A stretch of DNA of 64,000 nt, taken from the NCBI GenBank assembly GCA_001466705.2, contig LATX02000245.1, positions 124,001 to 188,000 of the forward strand, in the 5' to 3' direction. Shown here piece by piece: positions 34,618 through 46,195 of the stretch. This stretch comes from Moniliophthora roreri. Lineage: Eukaryota; Basidiomycota; Agaricomycetes; Agaricales; Marasmiaceae. The position numbers and the translations under genes were made by a program. Under the pieces are notes generated by a model that was not told where the DNA came from, searched no databases, and was given only the letters and a program-made list of their open reading frames with translations. Numbering within the stretch: the stretch's first letter is position 1; every line of letters starts with the position of its first letter.

Positions 34618-35427
34618 CGTTTCGTCAAGGACAAAAGCTGAAGTTGTTGGTATGTGCATTGGGGGAGAGAGAGAGAGAGAGGATAAGGAACACAAACCGG
34701 AATGGAATGGAAATGGGCTCGTAAAATCAGCAGTTTCGACATTTACATTACCTCTTTGAACACAGTTGATGACGCCAAAGCTACAACATTTCAATTATCC
34801 ACGTTTTGTGGAAGCAAAAACCTTGGATGTCGAACGTGGCGGCCCGTCGTACGATGAAACGGGATACAAACCTCGCAACCTCCGATCCAGCTCTAGGAAC
34901 CATGATCGAGGATCACGCACATTCACATTCTTTCGTCCTATCGATGCTCGAGGTGGTTCTCGAGGTGGTCCCATTCATGCAACTTGCAATGGCTGTGCAA
35001 CATACACCTATGAGCTTCCCAAGTCGGATGAACCTGGCAAGGGTACCAACTGCATCTGGGCAGCCTATTTCCAATTTGAAGGATTTGTCCTTCTAGGATG
35101 GAAATTCTCCCCGGTACGTTTCAGCGGTGGTGCTCTCAAATGCTTTCGCATTGCCTCACCAGCCAGTGCGGCTTATCGTCTGGGTCTTTTGGATATTTTC
35201 TGCGAATCCCATATTCCTTGTCCGTTCCTTCACGAGCCCACACTACACTTTGCTGTAACCAATCTTACGATTGAATTACTAGTACTGCTATGATACATCG
35301 TAATGTGTACACCGATGGAAGGTGCAGAAGGAATAATAATATGTAAGCATGCGTGTGTCAATGCGAATGGTTTTGCGGAAAAGACATGAATGAAAGCAAT
35401 GGGAGAAACAAAAGTAAGGCAGTCCAC
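34618..35427. other. Intergenic region with GA repeat
   Basis: Contains a 17-nt GA run at about 34665-34681, close upstream of paralog 2. A 175-codon frame on the plus strand (34766-35293) has no ATG at its first codon, no domain and no splice partner, so I do not call it a gene. Confidence 0.4.
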
Positions 35428-36474
35428 CTACGACTCCAGCTCAACTTTCAAGCCGGAAAGCCTCCTCGGCTTCACCTTCCCAACACCGTCAAGACCCTTT
35501 CTTGCACCAGTCTTTTCCCGGTGCTTAAGAGTAAGGGTAGCCACAAGCTGTTCTAACGATAACGTCCGTTCCAGAGTTGATACCGGCGATATTGATGAAG
35601 ATGGTAGCGAATACGAGCGAGGCTTAGGAGGCTTAGGGGGAGGGAACGCATTCGAATCATCCACCTCCATTGCACTCAATTCATCATCACATTCGTCCTC
35701 GTCCATCGAAAACACCGAGGGCTGCTCTCGCCACTCGCAATCATCCAAATATACCCCTAACCTCCTCGCCAATATCAAATCCTGCTCCAATAACCCATCT
35801 CCGCACTGCGTACTCGACATCGAAGCAGCGACGACACTCCTCCTAACTGCGGCTACGAGTTTGGGATCGGGTCTCCTTATAGTAACCAATCGCGGCTCCA
35901 CTACATGATGTGTACGTTCGTGGTGTATAATACCGAACTCTGGGTTACGTGTTGCTAGCTCGGAGAGAGCGGATACACTCAGACCCGAGGAGCATCGACG
36001 GCGTCTATGCTGCTCGGATCCTTTGAACAAGGCATCGAGATTAGTCTTGGTCTTTGCCTTTGTTCGACGTGACGAATGGGTGTTGGATCGACAGGGACTA
36101 GAATCGTCGGTCGTGTCGATTGTTGACGATGATGACGACGATGATGATTGGGAAGGAAAATGAGTCGTCATTGTCATTGTCTTTGAAGGTTCCACCAAGT
36201 CGATGTTCAACGCGTCCAAAACACGCCCAGCATTTTCGAGCGAAAGTGTGCACGTTGGAAGTGATTTCGGTGCTGCTGCCGCAGGTGAATAAGATGATGT
36301 CTTTGTCGTTTTCCGCGTTGTCGTCGGCGTCGGCGTCTTTGAGTATCCCGAGAAACTATCCAATATCGAGGAAAATCGACCGCGCTTTGGAGGCAAATCC
36401 GGTGTAACGGTCGAACCGGATTTTCGTTTTTGAGAGGCAGTATTTGTTATGGAAAGAAATTGAGCAAAAGACAT
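35428..36474 (-). CDS. Ser-rich disordered protein of unknown function
   Basis: Intronless, 348 residues from the ATG at 36474. The composition is low complexity: a basic N-terminal patch 'PPKRGRF', poly-Ser (SSSSSSSST), a basic 'HRRRRCSS' patch, an acidic segment 'MDEDECDDELSAMEVDD', then Pro-rich 'PPPKPPKPR'. A more ordered stretch near the middle ('RLVTIRRPDPKLVAAVRRSV') and a helix-like 'LERTLSLEQLVATLTLKHRE' near the C-terminus may be the conserved parts. The basic patches suggest a nuclear protein. I recognise no family. It follows the two acidic paralogs on the same strand but shares no motif with them beyond composition. Confidence 0.6.
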   Translation of the reverse strand: MSFAQFLSITNTASQKRKSGSTVTPDLPPKRGRFSSILDSFSGYSKTPTPTTTRKTTKTSSYSPAAAAPKSLPTCTLSLENAGRVLDALNIDLVEPSKTMTMTTHFPSQSSSSSSSSTIDTTDDSSPCRSNTHSSRRTKAKTKTNLDALFKGSEQHRRRRCSSGLSVSALSELATRNPEFGIIHHERTHHVVEPRLVTIRRPDPKLVAAVRRSVVAASMSSTQCGDGLLEQDLILARRLGVYLDDCEWREQPSVFSMDEDECDDELSAMEVDDSNAFPPPKPPKPRSYSLPSSSISPVSTLERTLSLEQLVATLTLKHREKTGARKGLDGVGKVKPRRLSGLKVELES

Positions 36475-39400
36475 GGTGGTCAATGTCTGCCAAACGCGCT
36501 CAGTAGGATTTTCTGACTCATTCGAAAGCTCGCAGCGGGTATGACTAACCTGTTACCTAGGTTTCCCCTTCAACAAACTTTGCAACTTTTGAGTATCTTC
36601 CCCGGTTTTTTATACGATGAATACAAGGGATGCTCGAGTTACAAGGTCGTTGGGCAAGGACAAGGACAATGGCACGGAGCGGCGTTTTTGGAAAGGAACA
36701 GCAATCGCAATCGCGTAACCTTTTATAATATCGGCACGTGCCCGAGGCGCGCAGCAAACATGAGGCTCGTCATCTCTGCGTCATTGCTATGTACCCCTGC
36801 CAAATCCCATGGACACCATTGGCACCTCCACAGAAGAGTAAACCAGGGCCGAGGGTAGTATACAACTTAGATACTCCTCCAACCACTCGGTATTCAAAAT
36901 GCTTCAGTCACTGTAGCACAAAATACAAATTCTCATCGTACGATTTGCAGAGGTGATAGCCAGAATTGAAGCTTGGTTGACGTGGCATGAATGTATGATG
37001 AATGGAAAATAGCAAGCGGTGCGAACAAAATTAGGTTACTTGGTTCCAAAAACTCCCTGGTGCCTGCGTAGGCCTCATTGACACACTGCTGAGAGGACAC
37101 AACCCATGTCAGCGGGAGCCGGATCATACAAGAGACGACCAGACTCCAACGCGGCATCGGGGGCTACTCTTGGTAAGTAAGTAGTCCAGTGGAGCGACGT
37201 TAATTAAGTGGCTGGACACCTTCTCATGAATTATATCATTCTGGCGAAAGAGGGCGCAGAGTAAGAAGACTTTGGTGTAGAGCGGTTTTTCGATGTACAT
37301 CCCAGGAACGGCCAATACCATGAGAGAAAGTAGCACCATGCAACGGTCAAAGGTCACAAGTAGATGCGAATTCAAGTAAGGTCCGTGCCTGACCGAATAT
37401 TAACATTGACTATTGAATACTAGCAGTTAGCATGTTAGAAATATTCCGAGCCAAGGTGGGACCACAAGTCCAAACATGGACCGCAGATGACACTCCCGCG
37501 CGATACCATCTGCGGCCACACTCCCAGCGGATGAGCACCACGCACGTTTCGTCTTCCCATCCGCATGCTCCGGCTTCGTACATGCCGTTTACAGGAGGTG
37601 CGGCCTATTGTTACCGGGGCGTTCGTCTGAGGGGTGAGGACTGAGAATAGAGTTGGTTAAGCATAGTACACGCATTCGATAGGTATTATAGAACACACCG
37701 GTGCTGCGCAGGCAAGAACCACCACTCCATGCAGAGACTGCGACACGACAACACCCGTGGGCGTCGGTTGAATATAGGCCGATTGGGATGGGTGGGTCAG
37801 CGGTGCAGAAATAGGGTATCGTGATATTTTCGATTCGACTCCTCTTGACTTGTTCTAGAACACCGAATACCGAATAGCCAAGCGATTTGGGACGCTCCGA
37901 GTATGAGCCCTATGACGCGCGAATAAATTGCACTGTTGGACATGCGATAACGAGTTTGAATAGCTGGTCGGAGCGGACTGAGGCAAAGACTGACTAGCGA
38001 GAAAATCATCAATAGTAGTCCCCTATCCTTTGTGCTCCTCTGAGCTGGTGTGTGATTTCTGGGGAAAAGTGATCCTTAATCGGAGCCTTTGTCGCGGAAA
38101 ATACAAAGAACCAACCTGGTAGAGGAAATGCTTGGGGGATTATCCATAAACACCCTTCTCTACTCTTCGCTCGTGGTTTCATCGGCTTCTCTGGAACATT
38201 GAAATCTGCACGAAAATCCTTCAACTCGTCTCCCCATAAGTAGTCAAGACTATCCTCACTACCAAGGGCATGTTATCTTACAACCAAACCACGCATCTCT
38301 CGGATCTTGCAGAGAACGAAAATCACGGACTCGGAGATCTTCCCAATTTTGCGTTCTGTCTCGTTCTGGCGCCCAATTCCTTCGACTACAAAGTCACCAA
38401 TAAGGTAATCCGACAACAATGTGAAACAATGTCGTACTCACGGTTATCCGCGCAGTTCCAACCGCTATCCGTCGGACTTTCCAGCGGCAACCCTATCCTA
38501 CTACAACCATGATGAAAAGGGTCTGTTCCATTTCACGCGCATGCGGTTGGATCGCAGATGTCGACCAAGAGACCGGGCGAATCGTGATGCAGCCGGGTAG
38601 ATCTGTTAGAGAAAAAGGGTTAATTCCCGCTACTTCAGCTGGTAAAGTAAGTAGAGTCTAGACGGGTGACTCACCGCGATAAAAGGAATCTATTACTGTG
38701 CCTTTCTTGTTCTTTTTTTTTTTTTGGTTGGTTGGTAGATCCTCGTAAACGGGAAGAAGCCTAGATACGAAATGTCTGCTCAACGACCATTTTCATCTAT
38801 TGAAGACGAAACGAAACTACCTGAGCGCCCTTCCTAAACGGCCACTTAATCTCCAATCAAATCCTGGTTGTGATGTCCATTCGGGATAGTCTGGGTCCCA
38901 TATAATCCGTATCATTGGCTCTGAATATATTCCAAGGAGGCTATGGGAACTTGCAATCTTTGGTTGATCGTGTATGGTGGAGGTGGTGAGAGTCTGAAGG
39001 CGGATTTTTCGCCTGCCGGTGTGAGAAAGCCGTGACTCACCTGGCCAGACGTGACTCTTGGAACTCAGCAAGTCCAGCAAATGTCGCCTATTGCTTTATA
39101 CGAGCATTCGATTTTTTTTCATCTACCGGCTATGAAACTGAAAATTTACACAAACAAACAGATATCCATCAGTCTACTGTATCCTTTCAATCTCGCCCGA
39201 GAAAACGTATTCTTGGCGAAATATCTCGATCAAAGCCCAGGGCTCGCTCGGATTTTAAAGTGATCCCAAAGCGCCGAAACCACAGGATGCTCTCTGAGGA
39301 TTGCCAGCGTCGATGAAGGGCTAGGACGTGCCGCAACTTTACTTTCCGGACGACTAAAGCATACTACTTGATGAGGTATCCACCTATTTAATCAGCCTCT

Positions 39401-40170
39401 TAGTACTTACCCTGAAGTCGCGTCTCTTCACAGCTTTCAAAAACAAGCTTTCTCGGCCCTTCGTTACGCTTGCTTGAACTCATATATTTGCAGAATATGA
39501 GTTGGTAGGGCGTCTTGACATGCACGAGTTATAGACCCCAATTGCAAGTCAATTTTCTTACTACTCGATCTTTGCTTTCAAGTTTTGCTCAATTCAACCA
39601 AACTGCAGTGTGCCGTGCATCTTTTATCATTTAGCTAAGCCTCGGCCCTCGGCCCTATCGTGTAGCTGAAGCTCATCGAAACGTGTCGGTTCCTAACGAT
39701 TTTTTCCTCGCGATTCCGGGATCACGTGTTCTTGGCCTCGTACTCCAATGGGCAGGACTCAGCAGGAGTCTAGCACTAGCCTCCAATGGCTTGCTTTATT
39801 CAATCCGAATTTGCGTTTCAAATAACAACGAGGAGAAGAAGATCTAAACTATCCACGAATTTGGTACGGCTTAATCCCGTCTCCTGACCCGCACGCCTCC
39901 CAGTACCAACTTCATGCATAGCTTTTGAGTGTATCAATACATGTGGTGGTTTCCGGAAACACGCGTTCTTAGGTCTTGGTCGTATACCGAACGTCACCGT
40001 CGACCGTTTCATCTGGCAAACGTTCACTAAACGAGGCGAATGTCCTCAACGAAGCTGATTCAACGATTCGGTGATCATATGAAGGCAAGTTGAACTGACT
40101 CTCTAGATGCAGGATGACTCGACTCTATTAGTAGTATCTTCCAGACGGCAGTTTGCTTCCGGGGCCCGCA
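36475..40170. other. 3.7 kb gene-poor region
   Basis: Only short frames on both strands, an 11-nt T run near 38720, and a 9-bp inverted repeat (AACTCATAT / ATATGAGTT) at 39477-39503 that could form a hairpin. No transposon ends or known domain recognised. Confidence 0.4.
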
Positions 40171-40200
40171 TTCGAGTCATTTCGAGTCATTTCGAGTCAT
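40171..40200. promoter_or_regulatory. Three tandem TGACTC-type sites
   Basis: 'ttcgagtcat' repeated three times; the minus strand reads ATGACTCGAA, containing the TGACTC core of Gcn4/AP-1 type bZIP sites. A further ATGACTC lies on the plus strand at about 40114. TATA box follows about 55 nt downstream. Confidence 0.55.
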
Positions 40201-40254
40201 ATTTCGAGGTCGGCTGACTACTTTTCGAATGTTCGAGAACATTCTTCTGCTGGA

Positions 40255-40260
40255 TATAAA
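40255..40260 (+). promoter_or_regulatory. TATA box of the 40312 gene
   Basis: 'tataaa' in 'ggatataaaaggg', 52-57 nt upstream of the ATG at 40312. Confidence 0.6.
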
Positions 40261-40311
40261 AGGGCTCGGAAGATATATGTCTATTTCTTCCTTTCTTTCC
40301 CCAAATTCACT

Positions 40312-40815
40312 ATGGCCAAATCGATTGTACCCGACCAGTGCAGAACTTTTACGCCCTTACGGTCTAATAACCATGATGGGAATACAATCTTACAGCTCAG
40401 GCGTAATTCTACATCCATCTCCCGACACCCAAGTGTCGACGCCAAAGACATTCATCGCTGGCGCAACGCGATCAGTCGTCTATCCTACTTACTCAATTCG
40501 GGCCAAGCGCTCTCTACGGATCGAGACGAGTTGGAAAGTACGTTAGATGCAATTATACGAGTGGTACCTGAGCTCATAAAGATTAAACCTGGGCAACGAA
40601 ACCACTACCTTGCCTGTCGTGCGCTTATCGGAGAATTGAAGATGTACCGGCATCGTACGGCCTACGGAAAGTTAGTAAGGACGAAGTCGAGATATGTCTT
40701 TAGGACCCTAAAGGCGAGTCTCCTGAACATTCAAACCAGAGTGGTCACTCAAGGACACCACCGTCGTAGTACGACACACCTAGACTCAGCGTCCGAATCT
40801 TCTTTCATCAATTAG
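40312..40815 (+). CDS. Small basic orphan protein
   Basis: Single exon, 167 residues, starting at the ATG below a TATA box; the frame stays open upstream to 40153 but that part overlaps the promoter motifs. The middle is helix-like: 'IHRWRNAISRLSYLLNSG', 'LESTLDAIIRVVPELIKIK', 'YLACRALIGELKMYRHRT'. The protein is Arg/Lys rich with a Ser-rich C-terminus. It has no cysteine cluster, signal peptide or membrane span, and I recognise no family. The support is the promoter layout and the length of the frame, so existence is likely but not certain. Confidence 0.5.
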   Translation: MAKSIVPDQCRTFTPLRSNNHDGNTILQLRRNSTSISRHPSVDAKDIHRWRNAISRLSYLLNSGQALSTDRDELESTLDAIIRVVPELIKIKPGQRNHYLACRALIGELKMYRHRTAYGKLVRTKSRYVFRTLKASLLNIQTRVVTQGHHRRSTTHLDSASESSFIN

Positions 40816-41047
40816 TGGAAGAGGACGTTAGTTCGCACAGTATCATAACGGTATGAACCCACTACTCATTAACGAACCTATATTTCAATAATTCACGACC
40901 CAGAGCGACAGCGAAAGCATAGTTGATCAATCATAAAGGGTATGGCGGCGAAAGAGTCTTTGTATTTTATATTTATTATAAACTCTTTTTGGAAAATATG
41001 CATGTTTGCTAGTAAATAGACCATAAACCGAAAATAAGTCTCTAAAC

Positions 41048-42235
41048 CTACGAATGAATGGGACCCTTATAAGAAACCAAACTCGTAACTACGTCCTGAG
41101 CCTCAACCGTAGACTCCCTCAACCATTCCTTCCACCCCTCATCTAGCAATTCATACACATGCACCGCGCACCTCTCAGCCCCATTAGCCCACCAACACCA
41201 CCTACCCAAATCGCTCAACATCACCAGATAAAAATAAAACACCACCAAAGCTCTCTGTCTCCTCTCATTCAACAACTTGAGGTATTTCTTCCCAGCCAGA
41301 GCCGGCCATACAACCACACTCCGTACTTCGTACCCTGTCTGGCTGAGTGGATGCGCATGGTATAGCGCGTCTACTGCAGTTTGGTATGATACCCTGATAT
41401 CTAGATCGGAGAGTTCCTCCAGATCGAGATTTGTAGATGCGTGGCATAGGTGTTGTAAAGGTCGAAGGAAGCCAATTGTCGCAGAAGAAGACGCTAGTCG
41501 CCCAAATTCCATAGCCTTCAATTTTGGGTCCACGTACAATTGCTGCCCTAGCAACGGAGACCAGACGTTGTGCAGTGACGTCATTAAAGAAAAGACATTC
41601 TCTGGCGACGACGACGAAAATGACGAGGAGATTGTGTATAGTGAGAAGCACCCTACAGTCATTAGGTGTGCATCGGGATTCAAGGATTGAAAGTTGGAGA
41701 GAAGTGTTATCGCTGCTCTACGATGCGCAGACGCTCGGGCAATCCAATTCTGCTGAGTAGGCTGGTTATTGTTGGCATGGAGTCGACCGAGATGAAGAGC
41801 TGTACAAGCTAACAAACCATGCATCAAAACCGGATCATTGAAGGATAACTGAGGAATCGTTTGGGTGGCTGTAGCCAAGTATGAAGGGTTGGAGCAATAA
41901 GTAGTAAGAGTTGTGGTGGTGTAATGATGAATCATTCGCAGGGACGTGGTGTCCAAGTTGAAGGGCATGGGCGCTGAGAGCGGTTTATAGAGCGTTGTGT
42001 CTTGCTGCCGACCCTTGGGTCTTGGCACACAAACGAGATGTCGCCGATGGCATCTCTGGCAGATCGGTTTTGATTCATCGCACTAGGCAGCGTGTGCCGG
42101 TAAGTGGAACAGGACCAAAAGTCGACACCGTTTACTCACTTTGACACGCCTCCTTATACACGTTAGACACCCAGTCTTTGACTTGGTATGAAATCGAATG
42201 ACGCCCCCATAAGTGGTTGCACCCCTGGTGGACAT
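41048..42235 (-). CDS. Zn2Cys6 transcription factor, Upc2-like (copy B)
   Basis: Exon 1 is 42235-42140, intron 42139-42083, exon 2 is 42082-41048; 376 residues. The zinc cluster is complete (Cys23, 26, 33, 40, 43, 50), and the intron again falls just before the third cysteine. The regulator domain shows 'MIHHYTTTT', 'NWIARASAHRRAAI', 'NPDAHLMTV' and 'NERRQRALVVFYFYLVML'. The first two are shared almost unchanged with the pseudogene at 47893, making this its closest relative in the window. It is divergent from copy C, with 1.3 kb between them. The nuclear DNA-binding role is well supported; the target genes are unknown. Confidence 0.9.
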
Positions 42236-43573
42236 GATAGTTCAAGTTCAAAAATGGAGCGGGACGTTCTGGACCTGCAAGGTGCCAGGACCCGGTTTCA
42301 AGGCAATCAACACCGAGGGCGGCATCTAGAATGAAGATCTATATCTCTATGCAACGGTTGAAGCTGTATATCATATGGTTGAATAGAATGCCAAGTCTTT
42401 GATAGGAGCGCACCGAATTGCCGCATCCAAATATCGCTTTGCACTGCAATCGTGATGAATGTCGTACCCGTGGTCCAATAAGGTTCTTTCAGATAAATGA
42501 GGGATTTAAAAGCAATCTTCGACAGGTAACCCTGCGTCGTGAATGGCAGATTTCTTGTGTTTTCTGTTCACTCGTTGACGGCTAACGCAAGAACGTGCGC
42601 AAAGGTCAGCTCAAACTCCAGAAATGGGTTAATGAACTGTTAACGTACGCCGTCATTTCCCAATTCTATTTCAATGATCTTCCATTAAGCCAAAGGAGGG
42701 ACGCAAGCTATTACTTGCTCAGGCTCCATTGAGTCTGTAAGTGGATTTGTTAGATATATATAACCTGAGAGCATATCATACCTAAGCATGAGTCATGACA
42801 TAGACTCATGTTCGAACTACTCATTCCGGATACATATATCAAGCTGAACGATCCTGATGCAGAATCTGCAGTTTTCTGGGTACGAGTGTGAGTCGGAGAG
42901 CCGTTTGCGGCAGGCTGGAATTGAGGCGGAGATGGTGGTGATGATCAAAAAGTGTCGTGTGCAGCGGTTCTCGGCGCTTCGCCCTTGATCAGAAACCACT
43001 ACCGACGATCGTCACAACGTCCGACTCCGAGGAAATTGGAATATTTATACAGTTGCATGTGAGTCTTGTTTCTACTCGGTGGTTATCTCAAATTCAATTC
43101 GGACGTAATAAGTCAGGTTGAGATTGGTCTGATTTATTGAACTGGGAGTAAAAAGGGTACGGGATTCGCTTCTGGGGCAAGTTAAAAAAATCTTTTACTT
43201 ACTCAGTACAGGCACTCCATGGGAATTGCCCCAGTCATTCTCATCGAGAAACTCGTTCGCTGTGATTCAACTCGCTGCTGTCATCATCTTTGATATGTTA
43301 TGTGACCTGCACAACTTCTTTTCCGTAAATTCGGGTCCATAAACGTATGAAGACGGGCTGCTTCGTTCAATTCGGCTCCTCATCTTCCAGAGCTAGAACA
43401 CCCCCTCCTGGGTATAGATCATACATCACAGACGCCGTCCTTATTTCTGGTTCAGTAGGCATTTGGCATCTTTGATTGCATTGCCCCGGGCTGACCGGTC
43501 CTTGACGTAGCCGCCCCGATTTTGATTAAGTGAGAATTCGCCTATTCCTGCAGCTTGAACCCCAACTTCCACG
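42236..43573. promoter_or_regulatory. Divergent intergenic region between copies B and C
   Basis: 1.3 kb that must hold both promoters. No open frame with support; no clear TATA box close to either start. Confidence 0.4.
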
Positions 43574-44899
43574 ATGTCTTCGAGGGACGCAGACCCCCAA
43601 GATCCACCAAAACGAATCATTCGAGTCCATCCTAAAGTTCGAAGTGGTTGTAAGACGTGCAAGAGGAGGCGTATCAAGGCGAGTAGCTCGGTGCTCTATT
43701 GTTCCCAGAACGTCCTATTCACGTATACAGGTCCTTAATAGTGTGATGAAACGGAGCCCGTGTGCAAGAACTGTACCAAGCGGAATATTGATTGCGTTTG
43801 GAAGGAAAAGACACAACCGAAGAAAGAGCGTCCAGAGGAACGAGCACTGGTTCCGTCTTCATCATCATCGACACTACCCACGCCTCTTTCTGCACCAAGA
43901 CCAGCAGACGTTGCCACTTTACAACTAATGCATCATTATACAGTCGTGACCTCTGCCTCTTTTTGCGCCAACCCTGCATTCACCACCACTTCTACCATTC
44001 ACATTCCCCGATTATCGTTCACTAACCCCTTCCTCTTACACGCAATGCTCTCGTGTACAGCGCTACACCTGGCCCGGCTGTATCCTCCTGAAATGGGCGG
44101 CTCGACCTGGTTATCGACCGCTCATGCCAATCGCAGTATAGCAATGGACTACTTAAAAGCCAGTCCCACCAACTCTACCAGTTCTGACACGCAGTTCATT
44201 GGGATATGCTTCCTCACCCTCTGCACCATCTCATCCTCCCTCGCCGCCTCACCAGCCAACATCTTTGGTCTTCTCAAAGTGGTGCATAAAGTCTGGTCCA
44301 AGCTGACGTCTTTTGCGTACAGGGATCCAAATTTGGGCGACATGAACTTCATTACTCGTCTTTCATCGTTTGCATCATCACAGACGAGTACACCTCTTCG
44401 TCTCCCTTACCATCTAAACCGTATTCCTGAATCTACCTCCTTTCCCGAGGCTTACGAGTTGGCCGACCCCGAAGTCGTTGCCGCGTACAAATCCGCTGTG
44501 GATACCCTTCTAAGTACTGCGTATCCTCTCAGTCAGACGGGATTTGAGACGATGTGTGCCATCCTATGGCCTGCGTTTTTCTCGAAAAAGTTTTGCCAAC
44601 TGTTGATTGAGAAGAGGCAAAGAGCATTGGTGTTGCTTTATCACTACCTGGTGATGTTACAAGGCGTGGAACAAAAGGGGTGTTGGTGGGCATGCGACGC
44701 GACTAGGTGTCTAGATTTTGTCGAGAACTTGGTGGACATAAGATGCAGAGCGTGGTTGGCGAGTGAATGGATTGAGGAGGAAGGTGGTGACGGTTTGCTG
44801 AATGTGGGGGTGGAGCTGGAGGATACTTTATCGGATGATAGTTTGTTGGCACGAGGAGAGCTGTCGGCTACCGTGGTTACGAGGAACAAGCTGTATTAA
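43574..44899 (+). CDS. Zn2Cys6 transcription factor, Upc2-like (copy C)
   Basis: Exons 43574-43678 and 43742-44899; 420 residues. The zinc cluster is complete (Cys26, 29, 36, 43, 46, 53). The intron sits at the same site as in the other copies but begins with GC (gcgagt) instead of GT; nearby GT choices lead to stops. The regulator domain contains 'LMHHYTVVTSASF', 'FTNPFLLHAMLSCTALHLAR' and 'EKRQRALVLLYHYLVMLQ'. A Ser/Thr/Pro linker follows the zinc domain. The C-terminal tail is acidic ('EEEGGDGLLNVGVELED') and could act in activation, although this is a guess. Confidence 0.9.
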
Positions 44900-46094
44900 T
44901 ACCTGGTTCCCATTGCGTAATGCAATAACGACTTTTCAGATAAACTTTTTACTGAAATACTCTGGACCAATGATTTATTGACAGGAGGTGTCAGGGAAGG
45001 GCATCCTGCGAAATCAAAGCACCTGGCTACGACTGAGTGGCTCCTACCACTCGGAGAATTGAATCAATAGTGGTGTTCAGAGTATGCGATTATGGGGACG
45101 ATTACGGAGTTGCTTCTGGGATCGTTGGTAACGGAATGATTGTCATAGGATGGTATGAACCTTGAACAGCCCGCTTCAACACGCGATTCTTCGCCTCCGT
45201 TTTCTTTAGGTTTGATGGGAAGACGGATGATCGTCAGTGACAGAAGCGACTGGAGTCCCTCAACGATTACGGTCGCTGGACGCTTGTGGTAATTTGAAGC
45301 GACTTCAGAATCGTGCCCATATTATTAGCCTTAATTTTGCAAGCGCAAGCTCTTAGGGCTCTTACGGTTGCACGCGCGCGCCAGATTATTGTAGATTATT
45401 CCAGAGGTCATCCTCGAATAAAAAGCTTTCCTGCTATTCAGAGAAAGCTCTTGACCTGAATAAGATATATGAATCACATATGGACGTATTTTTGCGCTCA
45501 TATTAATTGTCATCATTGCTCTTGCATCACCCTTACTCCCGAAAGCAACCTTACTCTTGCGGTGAGTTCACAGCCATAAGACGCACTCAAAAGCTTATCC
45601 ATGGGCACCTGTATATGCTGATATAATGCTCAGGCAATGCAGTTACATGTTCAAGCTTTTGGCGGCTGAAATTACACAGTGTTTGTGGCATCTTAGGTGG
45701 CCCTTGAATGAGATACGTAATTAAATATCTCATGCACAGATCCTGGGAGGTTTTTCAGCTGAAACAGCTGTAAATGGCTTCAAAGTGTCAAATATTTCCC
45801 TAAAATATTCAACAAATATATTCCAGCAAAGTTCACTATGACAAAAAAAGAGAATTGACGAAACAAGCCCCAATAATTCGAGCTTCCTAATTAGGAATAA
45901 TCAGACGCGATGCAACCGTAAGAGCCCTTATTCCCGCAGATTCCGAAAAGAAGGAAGCGGACTGCTAGTGTCCACTCAACGGCTTGTGGACAATGGTACC
46001 CAGAGGAACCAAATGCTAAAAGTCATTCGGCGCGCGATACACAACTGGACCGACGTGACTACCTCAGGTAAAAGATATAACAGCACTCAGGTAG
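44900..46094. other. Intergenic region
   Basis: 1.2 kb, AT-rich, between copy C and tRNA-Ser. No gene recognised. Confidence 0.4.
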
Positions 46095-46195
46095 CGACGC
46101 CAGCAGGATTCGAACCTGCGCCCTCAAAGAGGAACAGATCGAGCAAACTACGTGAGCATTCTAATCTGTCGCCGTAACCACTTGGCTATAGCGCC
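46095..46195 (-). tRNA. tRNA-Ser (AGA), with intron
   Basis: On the minus strand: acceptor GGCGCTA paired with TGGCGTC, anticodon stem ACAGA/TCTGT, loop TT-AGA-A followed by an insertion of about 19 nt, a long variable arm (class II, around 'CTCTTTGAGGG'), and T arm GCAGG-TTCGAAT-CCTGC. The long variable arm and the AGA anticodon identify serine. Confidence 0.88.

Noticed and set aside
34766..35293. 175-codon open frame on the plus strand
   Set aside because: Starts within the upstream region of the minus-strand acidic paralog, lacks a supported start context, and contains no recognisable domain or splice partner.
40171..40200. Direct repeats as a possible CRISPR array or transposon end
   Set aside because: Units are 10 nt with no spacers, in a eukaryotic genome; a promoter repeat is the simpler reading.
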